A stretch of 64,000 nt of DNA from NCBI GenBank assembly GCA_022393335.1, contig JAJEKB010020989.1, forward strand, positions 923,922-987,921. The letters are read 5' to 3'. The notes below the pieces were generated by a model. It searched no databases and was not told the origin of the DNA. It saw only the letters and a list, made by a program, of their open reading frames with translations. This document shows, piece after piece, positions 35,824 through 45,497 of the stretch. A program made the translations under genes and the position numbers. This DNA is from Macrotrachela quadricornifera. Taxonomy: Eukaryota > Rotifera > Eurotatoria > Philodinida > Philodinidae. Every line of letters begins with the position of its first letter. Within the stretch, counting starts at the first letter, position 1.

Positions 35824-36835
35824 ATGTTGATGACGTATCTTTATATTTTTATTCTTTGGATAATTTATTTTACTAATACTGGGGTTTTTAGTACAATCTA
35901 TCAAATGATTAGTAAGGAATATAAACAAATGAATTATATTCCAACTGGTTCTTTACTTACTCAATTCTTTATACAATCAAAATTACATTGTGTTGCTCAA
36001 TGTGCACGGTTATTTCCTAGTTGTAATATAGCTATATTTGAGTATTCAATCAATTCTCAGTGTTTACTATTTACTGAGATATTAATACCTATGAATCTTA
36101 TTGATTCTATCAATAATACTGTTTTCGATTTTCAACGTAATTCTACAGATGAAGGTATAGAAGATATATACAATATAATTTTAATAGTTTTTGATAAAAA
36201 TATTTATTTATTATCATTTTAGTGATTAGTACACAACAAACTGTAACAGCATCAATTACTACACAAGAACCTCATTTCAGTAAGCTATATATAAAAAAAA
36301 TTATTTATTGTTGAATATTTATTAAAATCTTTTTCTTACAGTTGCTAATACTTATGGAAATCTAAATGATAATGGTGTTAATGATAACCGTAATAACTAT
36401 CTCATTTTCAATAGAAATGAACCTGTAAGTTTGTCTGGTTTTGTAAGCAATGTTTCCGTCAAATTTTGTTCATTACCAACATCTACTGCACCACTTCTTT
36501 GGATATACGTTGTTACATTTGCCGGTGTAGAACCCTACTTTATTTCACGTTTAATGTATCCTGTACCCTTCAACCAAATCAGTGTAAACGATGCAATTCA
36601 ACATTATACAATACCTTATTATCAGTTGAATATAACTGCCAGTGAATATGTAGGTATTGGCTTTGGTAAAACAACAGGTGGTAGTCCATGTCGAGTAATA
36701 CCAGGCAATAGTTCTTATACAAATGGATATGGCGGTGCCAATCAAACATATTTAGTAAGCTTTCAAGCTTCATCGGGTTTCACTACACAGACACGTGGAG
36801 TTTCAATAAGCTTTACAGTTCTGACACCTACATAA
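35824..36835 (+). CDS. Secreted protein with PAN/apple-like N-terminal module
   Basis: Three exons, 35824-36154, 36223-36279 and 36342-36835 (293 aa), phases agreeing. The signal peptide or anchor is at residues 1-20 (LYIFILWIIYF). Residues about 40-95 have the Cys spacing of a PAN/apple module (KLHCVAQCARLFPSCNIAIF then SQCLLF). A short Thr/Gln linker is encoded by the 57-nt middle exon. The C-terminal 160 residues form a beta-rich, N-glycosylated domain (VSVKFCSLPTSTAPLLWIYV, EYVGIGFGK, GYGGANQTYLVSF) that I do not recognise. PAN modules bind protein or carbohydrate, so an extracellular binding role is inferred. Confidence 0.75.
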
Positions 36836-37290
36836 AAAATAATTCATTTAAAAAATATTACTTTCTATTGCTGAACTAATATACCTGATAGTTAAAGGTA
36901 TTACTAATAACAAATTGTATATTAAAATTCTTCTTACTTTATTAAAGATTATATTATGAATATAAAAAGACAAAACTTATCATCCTTTTGCTTCTATCTA
37001 TCAATATATTAGCAATATGGAAAGGAACTATATGTCATTTGAATATTTTGCAATTAATTCCTATATAGATTGCTGATGATATATTATAAGTCAACTTTAA
37101 ATGATTCTTTTTTTAATTAATTAATTTGCTTTTTGACAAATTTAGTTAACACTTAATTCATATTGATCAATATATGGAATATTTGATAAATAACACAAAA
37201 TCAATAATAGTTGAAAATTTCTACAAAATCATCTTGTCATTATGTAATATGTGTTTTAGATTTTGAGTAGATTTCAATTGCTGTGATAAA

Positions 37291-37413
37291 TAATCAGGAC
37301 ATGGTCATACGTGGAACGTAATAACTGATTTCTTTCGAATTTTTCGTACTCTCCCTCAGGAGTACCCGAGTGGATGTTCTTTTGACCTCTTAGTTAGGAC
37401 CATGTCTTGATTA
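37291..37413. repeat. Short MITE-like element with 16-bp terminal inverted repeats
   Basis: TAATCAGGACATGGTC at 37291-37306 pairs with GACCATGTCTTGATTA at 37398-37413 (15 of 16 complementary). The interior is non-coding. No certain target duplication was seen. The rest of 36836-37839 is AT-rich and empty of genes. Confidence 0.6.
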
Positions 37414-37839
37414 CTTTAGCATTTCATCTCTTATTTTTTACAATACGAAGTTCTTTTAATTCACGATGAAAATCAGGCAATCGTATTACAGAGATAATAT
37501 ATGATATAATGAAGAATTACTATTAAAAATCGATGATCTTGTTATGTAATTATAAAGACATTTACGTATTGACAAAGATATGTTTCGAAATGATATTTTA
37601 TGATGTATCCAACTGGTATCGATTATTTAGTTATGACTCATTTTTCTTATTATTTTCATCAATAATAGTAAATTTCATTCATTATAAAAAAAAACAACGA
37701 ACTACTAAATTGTTCTTTTCTCTCTGTAGCAAGTGTCATTGTTAAAGTAGAAGAAAAAAACGAGTCACGTCACAGATGAATAGTCGCATAAAACGTGTTT
37801 GAAAAAAAAAAGAAAAGAAAACTTACATTTTACGAAGAA

Positions 37840-39663
37840 ATGAAACAACTTGAATCATTAGCAAATGAATTATTACTTGATTTATTTGAATATTTTAATA
37901 GTATTCATCTTCTTCAATCATTTATTGGATTAAATTTTCGTTTTAATCAATTACTTTATTATCATTTTCAAACTCATCAATTTAGTTTACAATCTTTATC
38001 AAAAGAAAATCTTAAAAATATATTTGATCAACATCTTCCTATAATTATTAATAAAATTATTTCATTTCATCTTTCAAATGATGAAACACCAAATTTATCT
38101 GAACTTCTTCTTTATCATGGTTTTACTTTCGATCGTTTTATTCATTTACAATCACTTTCATTATATAATATACATTCTCTCGATACATTAAATAATATTA
38201 TATATCAATGTCAATCACTTATTTATTTTACTCATCTTAATATAATTAAATGTGATACAAATGAAAATCAAAAAAATATTATTGATTTATTAAATAATAT
38301 TTGGTCTTTATCAAAACTTACACATTGTAATTTAAATGGTATACAATCAAATGAAAGACCATTATCAAAAATTTCCAAAATTTCATCATCTATTGAATAT
38401 ATATCTATTGAAAATATTTCATGTAATTTAAATTGTTTATATCATTTATTTAAATATACACCTAATCTTATACGAATTTCTACAACTTTATATTCATATT
38501 CAATAGATAATTATATGACATATATTATTCCATCAATAAAATCTTTAAAATTATTTTTTGGAGGTTCTTTAGATTCAATGATAAATTTATTAAAAAATCT
38601 ACCTAATCTATCTTATTTAATGATAATGACATCACAAGTTTATTGGGATGGACAAATATGGGAAGAACTTATATCAAATTATATACCTAATATAAAAAAC
38701 TTTCATTTAAAAATGGAACTTGAATTTCGTGAAATAAATAATGATATAGATGATATTATTGATAAATTATTAATATCATATCAAACACATTTTTGGATTG
38801 AAGAACATCAATGGTATATACGATGTCATTGGAATCCATCAAATCCATATAAATGGATAACACTTTATACATTACCATATGTATTTAATACATTTGATTA
38901 TTCAAATAAATGTTGTTCAAAATCAACTTGTTATGATCAAGGTATATATTGGTTATATAATCATGTTAAAATATTTGATTATGGTGATGCTGAAAATACA
39001 TTATTTGATAATTTTGGTATTATACGTGCTCGTTTTCCTAATATTCAATATCTTCAAATAAATCTTCCATTAGATGATCAATTTTGGTTACGTTTTCCAT
39101 CATTAAATTATTTAACATCACTTAATATATCTCTTTATAATTATTCAAGTTATTATCAATTACAAACATTATTTAATCAAGCATTAAATTTATATTCATT
39201 AAAAATAAAATATTTTATTGGTTATTTAAATAAAATATTTGAATTAAAAAGTAAATCTATTCGACGAATTGATTTAATTGATATATTATTTAATCGTTCA
39301 ATATATTTTACAAGAGAAACTTGTGAATGTTTAATTAATTCATCACTTGGTCAACGATGTGAAGTACTTTTAATACGTCTTAAATATCGTATAGATATTC
39401 TTTATCTTATTGAAAAAATATTAAATCTTAGAATATTAATTATTGAATGTGAAGATGATAAAAAAGATCTTATTCAATGGTTACAATATTATTTACCATC
39501 AACATATTCTATTAATAGAGATCCAATACAATTTTCCTATATTCATATATGGATTAATCGAGAAATAAAAAAAACATTAACAGTAGATAATTATAATACA
39601 ACATTAAAGCATAAATATGGATTAAATCGAATGCTAACATCATTTCGACAATTTTTTTCGTAA
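37840..39663 (+). CDS. F-box-like leucine-rich protein (paralog 1)
   Basis: Single-exon gene of 607 aa. The ATG at 37840 is preferred over upstream non-ATG codons because it starts directly before the F-box-like motif: SLANELLLDLFEYFNSIHLLQSF (residues about 5-27), then FIGLNFRFNQLLYYHF. The remainder is Leu/Ile/Asn-rich with irregular leucine-rich segments (HLNIIKC, LTHCNLNGIQS, YLMIMTS, YLQINLP) and the Trp-rich block FWIEEHQWYIRCHWNPS. F-box proteins link substrates to SCF ubiquitin ligases via Skp1 (family knowledge). The gene next door (40009) is clearly homologous along its whole length. Expansion of intronless members is typical of bdelloids. The substrate is unknown. Confidence 0.83.
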   Translation: MKQLESLANELLLDLFEYFNSIHLLQSFIGLNFRFNQLLYYHFQTHQFSLQSLSKENLKNIFDQHLPIIINKIISFHLSNDETPNLSELLLYHGFTFDRFIHLQSLSLYNIHSLDTLNNIIYQCQSLIYFTHLNIIKCDTNENQKNIIDLLNNIWSLSKLTHCNLNGIQSNERPLSKISKISSSIEYISIENISCNLNCLYHLFKYTPNLIRISTTLYSYSIDNYMTYIIPSIKSLKLFFGGSLDSMINLLKNLPNLSYLMIMTSQVYWDGQIWEELISNYIPNIKNFHLKMELEFREINNDIDDIIDKLLISYQTHFWIEEHQWYIRCHWNPSNPYKWITLYTLPYVFNTFDYSNKCCSKSTCYDQGIYWLYNHVKIFDYGDAENTLFDNFGIIRARFPNIQYLQINLPLDDQFWLRFPSLNYLTSLNISLYNYSSYYQLQTLFNQALNLYSLKIKYFIGYLNKIFELKSKSIRRIDLIDILFNRSIYFTRETCECLINSSLGQRCEVLLIRLKYRIDILYLIEKILNLRILIIECEDDKKDLIQWLQYYLPSTYSINRDPIQFSYIHIWINREIKKTLTVDNYNTTLKHKYGLNRMLTSFRQFFS

Positions 39664-40008
39664 AATTTTTAAAGATGAATACACCAGAAATATTAGAAAA
39701 ATATGATTTACTCTGCACACGATGTATTTTTTTCATTATAATAAATATCTTTCTATGACGCGATTTTATGTATGTAACCTATACTTAATATTGAATGAAG
39801 GTCATTCATTATCGTTTTCTATGTGAAAATATTGCAAACAACAAACAAAAATTTTTTTTTTTCGCTCTGACGTATATCATTTTTATAGAAAAGAAAAAAA
39901 AATGACGATATAAATGCGAAATAATAAAAAAACTAATCAAACTGAGAATAAGATACGTTGTTGCTTGTTTTTTTCTTTGGTACAAACATACTCAGGTAAT
40001 AGGTAATA

Positions 40009-41856
40009 ATGCACTTTGAATTATTGCCAAATGAACTTTTACTTAATTTATTTGAATTTTTCAATACAACTGATCTTCTTCGGGCTTTTCTTGGACTTAA
40101 TTTTCGTTTAAATCAACTTATTTATAATCATTTTCGAACATATAGATTTAATTTTCAATCAATATCAAAAGATAATTTTGATATTATTTGTAAAGAATAT
40201 CTCCCATCATATATTAATCATATTATTGTATTACGTCTTTCAAATGAAGAAATTATTGATTTAACTGAATTTATTCTTTCTCGTGGCTTTTTACTTAATC
40301 AATTTATTAATTTACAAATACTTTCATTATATTCTATTCATTCAATTGATGTATTAATTCGAATAACATATCAATGTCTTGATCTACCATATCTTACTCA
40401 TCTTAATATAAACAAATGTAATATTGAACACAAGTCTAAATGTATATATGATTTATTTATTAATATATGGAATATGAAAGAACTTACTCATTGTAATTTA
40501 AATGATATTCATTTAAAACTTAAAACATTATGTGAAATATCTATAATTTCAACATCTATTAAACATCTTTTTATTGAAAATATTCCAAGTGATTTAAATT
40601 GTTTATATAATTTATTTAAATATACACCATATATAGAAGAACTTTCTATAACAGTTTATTCCTATCTTGATAATATAGATTTAAAATTTCATTTTCCAAC
40701 AATAACATCATTGAAAATATCTTTTCAAGGATCAATTAATTCGATGAAAGCTATTTTTTTAATTATGTCAAATTTACATCGTTTAATAATCGATACACTT
40801 GATATATATTTAGATGGACATGGATGGGAAGATATTATTAATGATTATTTACCTAAATTAAAAATCTTTCAATTAAAAATGAAATTTGATGTTGGAGAAA
40901 TTGATAATAATGTTGATCAAGGTGTTAATCAATTACTTGCTACATTTCAAACATCATTTTGGATTGAAGAACATCAATGGTATGTACAATGTCATTGGGA
41001 ATCATCAGAAATTAGTACATGTATTATTCTTTATACACTTCCATTTGCTTTTAATACAATTCATTATTTAACTGATTGTCAAATTAAATCAACATATATT
41101 AATCAAGAAGAATATTTACCATGTAAAAATGTTCAAACTTTTGAAAATAATTCTCAAAGAAGATTTATATTTCATAATTTTAATCTTATTTGTACTCAAT
41201 ATCCTAATATTTCTTCACTTGATATTGTACTTCCATTTTATGATTATCTTTATACACATAATATAACATTAAATAATTTAACTTCGTTAAGTGTAACAAT
41301 ATTAACTCCTTCTGTTTATTATCAATTACAAAAATTATTTGATGGAGCACCTCGTCTACATTCAATACGAATTATATTTGTACAAAAATTATCCATTGAA
41401 TTATTTCAACTAAAACATAAATCAATTCGTCAAATTGATTTTTTAGGTAAACAACTTAATTTTTGGAATCAATTTACCAAAGATAATTGTATTGCATTTA
41501 CAAATTCTCTATTAGGACGTCAATGTGAAGTTCTTTCAATTGAAATAGAAGACCGATTTAGTATTATTGATCTTATTCAAAAAATGCCATATCTTCGTTT
41601 ATTAAATGTTCGATATAAAAATGATAAATGGGATTCGAATAAACGCTCATCAGTAGAATATGAATTTATTTATTGGTTACAAAAACAAATCCCATCAACA
41701 TATAGAATTAGTATAAATCCAGAAAAATCATATTGTATACAAATTTGGATTAATCAACGAGAAAAATTATCGAAACGTCGTAATTCATTAACTAAATATA
41801 AATATACAGTTTCTCATTTCTTTACATCAGTTAACAGATTTTTTTCGAAAAAATAA
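40009..41856 (+). CDS. F-box-like leucine-rich protein (paralog 2)
   Basis: Single-exon gene of 615 aa, starting MHFELLPNELLLNLFEFFN, a clean F-box N-terminus (LPNELLLNLFEFF). It is followed by LRAFLGLNFRLNQLIYNHF. It aligns with the gene at 37840 throughout, for example FWIEEHQWYVQCHWESS against FWIEEHQWYIRCHWNPS, LGRQCEVLSI against LGQRCEVLLI, and a common C-terminus VNRFFSKK/FRQFFS. The 345-bp gap between the two holds no gene. Tandem duplication is evident. Role inferred as an SCF substrate receptor. Confidence 0.85.
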   Translation: MHFELLPNELLLNLFEFFNTTDLLRAFLGLNFRLNQLIYNHFRTYRFNFQSISKDNFDIICKEYLPSYINHIIVLRLSNEEIIDLTEFILSRGFLLNQFINLQILSLYSIHSIDVLIRITYQCLDLPYLTHLNINKCNIEHKSKCIYDLFINIWNMKELTHCNLNDIHLKLKTLCEISIISTSIKHLFIENIPSDLNCLYNLFKYTPYIEELSITVYSYLDNIDLKFHFPTITSLKISFQGSINSMKAIFLIMSNLHRLIIDTLDIYLDGHGWEDIINDYLPKLKIFQLKMKFDVGEIDNNVDQGVNQLLATFQTSFWIEEHQWYVQCHWESSEISTCIILYTLPFAFNTIHYLTDCQIKSTYINQEEYLPCKNVQTFENNSQRRFIFHNFNLICTQYPNISSLDIVLPFYDYLYTHNITLNNLTSLSVTILTPSVYYQLQKLFDGAPRLHSIRIIFVQKLSIELFQLKHKSIRQIDFLGKQLNFWNQFTKDNCIAFTNSLLGRQCEVLSIEIEDRFSIIDLIQKMPYLRLLNVRYKNDKWDSNKRSSVEYEFIYWLQKQIPSTYRISINPEKSYCIQIWINQREKLSKRRNSLTKYKYTVSHFFTSVNRFFSKK

Positions 41857-41970
41857 ACTTCTAATCATGTAAAATTATGTCTCAAAAGTTTTATCTCATC
41901 TTTTTATAGAATTTGCTTTTAAAACAAATAATATTAATAAAGAATTATCTTTAGAGAGATAAAGCTTTTT

Positions 41971-42144
41971 TTATTTTATCTTATCCATTATTGCTTTTAA
42001 TTTTAATCTTCGTCTTTGATTGCGTCGTTTATTGTGTCTAGAATCATGAACAATCGGCCAAATCATTGCTATATCATTTACTGAATAACTGAATTTTTGC
42101 TTAAAGGCATCTACGACAATGTAACAGAAAAATCTATATAACAT
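41971..42144 (-). CDS. Small basic ORF, 57 aa
   Basis: ATG at 42144, TAA at 41971-41973. It reads VDAFKQKFSYSVNDIAMIW then DSRHNKRRNQRRRLKLK, with a strongly basic tail. Composition is more protein-like than the surrounding AT-rich DNA. It could be a small gene, a last exon (an acceptor-like TCGTAG lies before ATGCC at about 42112) or a relic. No family was recognised. Confidence 0.3.
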   Translation of the reverse strand: MLYRFFCYIVVDAFKQKFSYSVNDIAMIWPIVHDSRHNKRRNQRRRLKLKAIMDKIK

Positions 42145-42473
42145 TATTTAAAAACATTATTGATTAAATATATATGTCCTAATGAAATAAGATTCATATT
42201 TTATTAAACAGGAACAATTAGTTGAAATGTTTGTCTTTATCAAAGAATATCATTAATGAGGAAACATATGTAGGTAATCAAGCCGTTTAGATCCTATCTT
42301 TTGACAATAAATAGATGTCGATGAGATATAAAAAAAACTTCGGAAGGATTTGCGCCCTCGCATCTCTATTCTCGAGATATTGAATTTTTAAGATATATAT
42401 GAAAGAAGAGAATGAAAAGAAAAAATGATTGTTTTTGAAAAACAATAGGGTATTATGATAGAATTTTGTTTTA

Positions 42474-42700
42474 GTTTCGTGCACTGCTTCTGCAACCTAT
42501 TCTGAATTAAGAATTAGATCGCATCTTATCAGTAGCATTTGTTTTCTTTCGTATGAACTTCTGCGATTTATAATTATATCAAATATAATATGAAGAATTT
42601 TGAGTACTCTATTGACTGATGAACAACGAGTAGAAGTATCACTGATAAGATGTGATCTGACTTTTAATTTGGAACAGCCTACAGGAGGAGTGCACGAAAC
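42474..42700. mobile_element. 227-bp MITE, TTA target duplication
   Basis: Left end GTTTCGTGCACTGCTTCTG and the reverse complement of the right end GTTTCGTGCACTCCTCCTG start terminal inverted repeats that continue imperfectly for about 65 bp (shared inner block ATC-CATCTTATCAGT). The element is bounded by TTA at 42471-42473 and TTA at 42701-42703. A TTA duplication is typical of PIF/Harbinger. No coding capacity. Confidence 0.75.
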
Positions 42701-43074
42701 TTAAGAAATTTTCTACTTAATGGCTTGAATACTTAAATATGCTCCCTCGCGAGAAAAAACGTAAAACATGTTTCAGGTAAAAGATTGATGATAATCATCG
42801 AAAATTCTGACTAAAACTGAGGTGCTGAAGGAAAAAATGGCGCTTCTGTAAGAGCAGAAGACCAGTTATTTTCTCATACATTTGTCTTAATTCCGAACTT
42901 TTTGAAGGATGGGGTTCTTTAATTCAAATATCTTTTTTAATTTAACGGATATCGTATTATTAATCTAAATAAGAACTTCTTATTTGATAATTATTAGAAT
43001 TTCGCATAATTTATTTTTTAATAAAAAATAAAACATTATCATGACAATTATTTCAACAATTAAACGTTCGAACT

Positions 43075-45497
43075 TCATTCAATATTAAATTTTTGTACTC
43101 TATGATTGCCGTTCGCAGCAATATAAAGATTATTCTGTCGATCGAATGATAAACCAACAGGACCTTTCAACTGGTTTGCTTCTTCATTTGAGACATTTCC
43201 ACCGCAAATGACATTACCTTGTGTTGCTCCTTTCGGCCAACGTATTATTCGGTTATTGCTACAATCCGCCACATAGACAGTGTCTAACTGATCGACAATC
43301 ACTCCATACGGATTTGACAATTGTGTTAGGCTATTTCCTTGTCCTTGACCACCAGCAACCACAAGTCCTGCTTTGGCATCTTTAATCCACTTCATTATAC
43401 GATGATTGGAAAAATCTGACACATAAACCGAATAGTCTTGATCGACGAATATATAGCTTGGACAATTAAGCTGATCAAGACGACTTCCACTTCCATTGCC
43501 ACCTGCTACAACATTTCCGTCTGCATCTCCAATTTTCCATCGCTTCACTTCATGCTTTTCGTAGTCAGAAACATAAAGATAACCATAGTTGTCCATTGTC
43601 AAGCCGTAAGAATTAACATTTGAGATAATTGTTTCTCCATTTTTGCTATTTTGGCGAGGCCATCGTACGATTCGTTTGTTCCCTTGATCAGAGATGATCA
43701 AACAATCATTCGTCTTATCGACAATTACATCTCTTGGATTTGTCAATTGATTATTTTGATTTCCAGATCCATTTCCACCAGCCACTACTCGACCACTGGT
43801 TGCACCATATTTCCACTCTACAATCCGATGGTTTGCACAGTCAGCTATATAAAGTGTTTGATCATCATCAACATATAAACCCCATGGACGGTTGAGTTGA
43901 TTTAATCCATTACCTCGTCCTTTTTCTCCAGCTAGAATGATACCATTTTGTGTCCATTTAGCATTGGCTGTAATATTTGGGATATATAATTGTTCTGCAA
44001 TTAAAAGAAATTTTGTTAACAATCAATATTAGTTGGTTTGTTCTAAAGATGTTTGAATAGCAAATAAAATTGATCAAGCTTCGTTTATTCTTTACATATT
44101 ATATTTTTGTTTTAATGTGTTACAAATACTCATTTTTTATATAAACAAAACCATATGAAGGCTGAAAACTTCTTCACATTCTCAAACTCCAAATTCATCT
44201 TTTATTTATTTCTAATTATAAACACAAATTATATTTCCTTTCTTTTTTATTTAAAATTGCTGATTTATTTTACAGTAGAGATAATTTCTAATGACGAGTA
44301 GGTCAGAATAAATGGTGGCCTCCGTATTTTGCCAATACTTCACTTTTCTTGTTATTTATAAAGCAAACTTTTTTTTTAAAAGATGCGTCTTTCAAAAAAA
44401 TAGTTTGCTTTATAAACAACGAGAAAAAAGTGAAATATTGGCAAAATATTTAGACCGCCATTTATTCTGGTTCACCCGTTATTATCATCACATTAGGTGA
44501 AGTATGATCAAATAGCATAGAAAAATAGAGCATTCTTTTCTCTGTCAGATTATGTAGAAAGAAAGTTTCGCAATCTTTAGCATATGTTTCAGTAACATCA
44601 TGATCAGAACTTTTGGTACAGTCTAACTATAGTTAAATATAAGAGAAATTATCTGTTCATTATTGATAGTTGAACAGAAGCAAAACTTTAGTGAAATATT
44701 ATATAAAATATTTTTGTCAATTAATTTTTCACGTTTTAAAATATAAATTATAATCAATATTTTAGTGCTATTAAAACTTTCTATTCTATCGTAGTTTAGA
44801 GAAGCGTTTAAGATATGAATGTCGGTCTTGATGAAATTAAACTGGCAATATAACAAATGTTTATGTAGTACTTATAAATAAAACTTAGTATTAGGCAAAT
44901 TTATCTAAAAAATGATGATACTCTTTTATAAATTGTCTTTCTCATTAATTTATTAATGTAAATCTGTTTGAGGAACTTACCAGAAAATGTAATGACAGAA
45001 ATTTTATTAATAAATGGTGAAGGATCTTCTTGAATTGAGATGTTTAATGGATTGACTAATTCTTCTTTTAGTTGTGTTAATTTTTGTTTGAATTGATTTA
45101 AAATAATTTCATTAATATCATTATCTCGTCGAATTTGTTCTACTTGTTCAGTTAATTTAGTTAATTTGATTTCTATTTCTTTTATATGACCACTAGTGTG
45201 TCTAACTAATAATTTTTTCGCTTTTTCTGCTGTTTCTTCAATTTTATTAATTGATTCTTGTTTCCATTTATCAATTTGTTGTACTAATGAATGTTTTAAT
45301 GGATTATTTATTTGTTCAGTTAGTGTTTGTCGAAAAAGATTACGTTCATTTTCTATTTCATCCAGTTGTTTTTCAAGTAATTGACGATGATTTAACAAAC
45401 AATTAAAACAAAAGTCTTGTGAACAGCCTCCACATTTATATATAGTTTTTTCTTTCTCACACGTAACACAATGAGCTTTTCCAGTTGTTGTTGCCAT
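43075..45497 (-). CDS. Zinc-finger/coiled-coil/NHL-repeat protein (TRIM-NHL-like)
   Basis: Exons 45497-44981 and 43994-43075 (478 aa) join in phase 1 (TCT G|GTAAGT, then TTGCAG). The N-terminus has a B-box-like zinc-binding cluster (CVTCEKEKTIYKCGGCSQDF, then CFNC and H). A long Lys/Glu coiled coil (about 40-165) follows. The second exon encodes six NHL repeats that would make a beta-propeller: TLYIADCANHRIVEW, CLIISDQGNKRIVRW, YLYVSDYEKHEVKRW, SVYVSDFSNHRIMKW, TVYVADCSNNRIIRW and NLYIAANGNHRVQKF. There is no RING, so it is not a complete TRIM E3. NHL propellers bind RNA or protein. The 986-bp intron is unusually long here because it holds a MITE and a dispersed repeat. Confidence 0.88.
44290..44480. 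mobile_element. Palindromic MITE in intron of the NHL gene
   Basis: The arm at about 44294-44385 is the near-exact reverse complement of about 44392-44480. Shared blocks are CAGAATAAATGG, ATTTTGCCAATA, TTCACTTTT and TTTATAAAGCAAACT. The spacer is only about 10-15 bp. End sequence ACG-GT and the TA next to the right end resemble mariner/Tc1 MITEs. No clean duplication is visible on the left. Confidence 0.75.
44493..44580 (+). repeat. Dispersed repeat, copy 2
   Basis: Matches 21055-21140 over about 75 bp (see that entry). It lies directly right of the palindromic MITE, inside the NHL gene intron. Confidence 0.6.
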
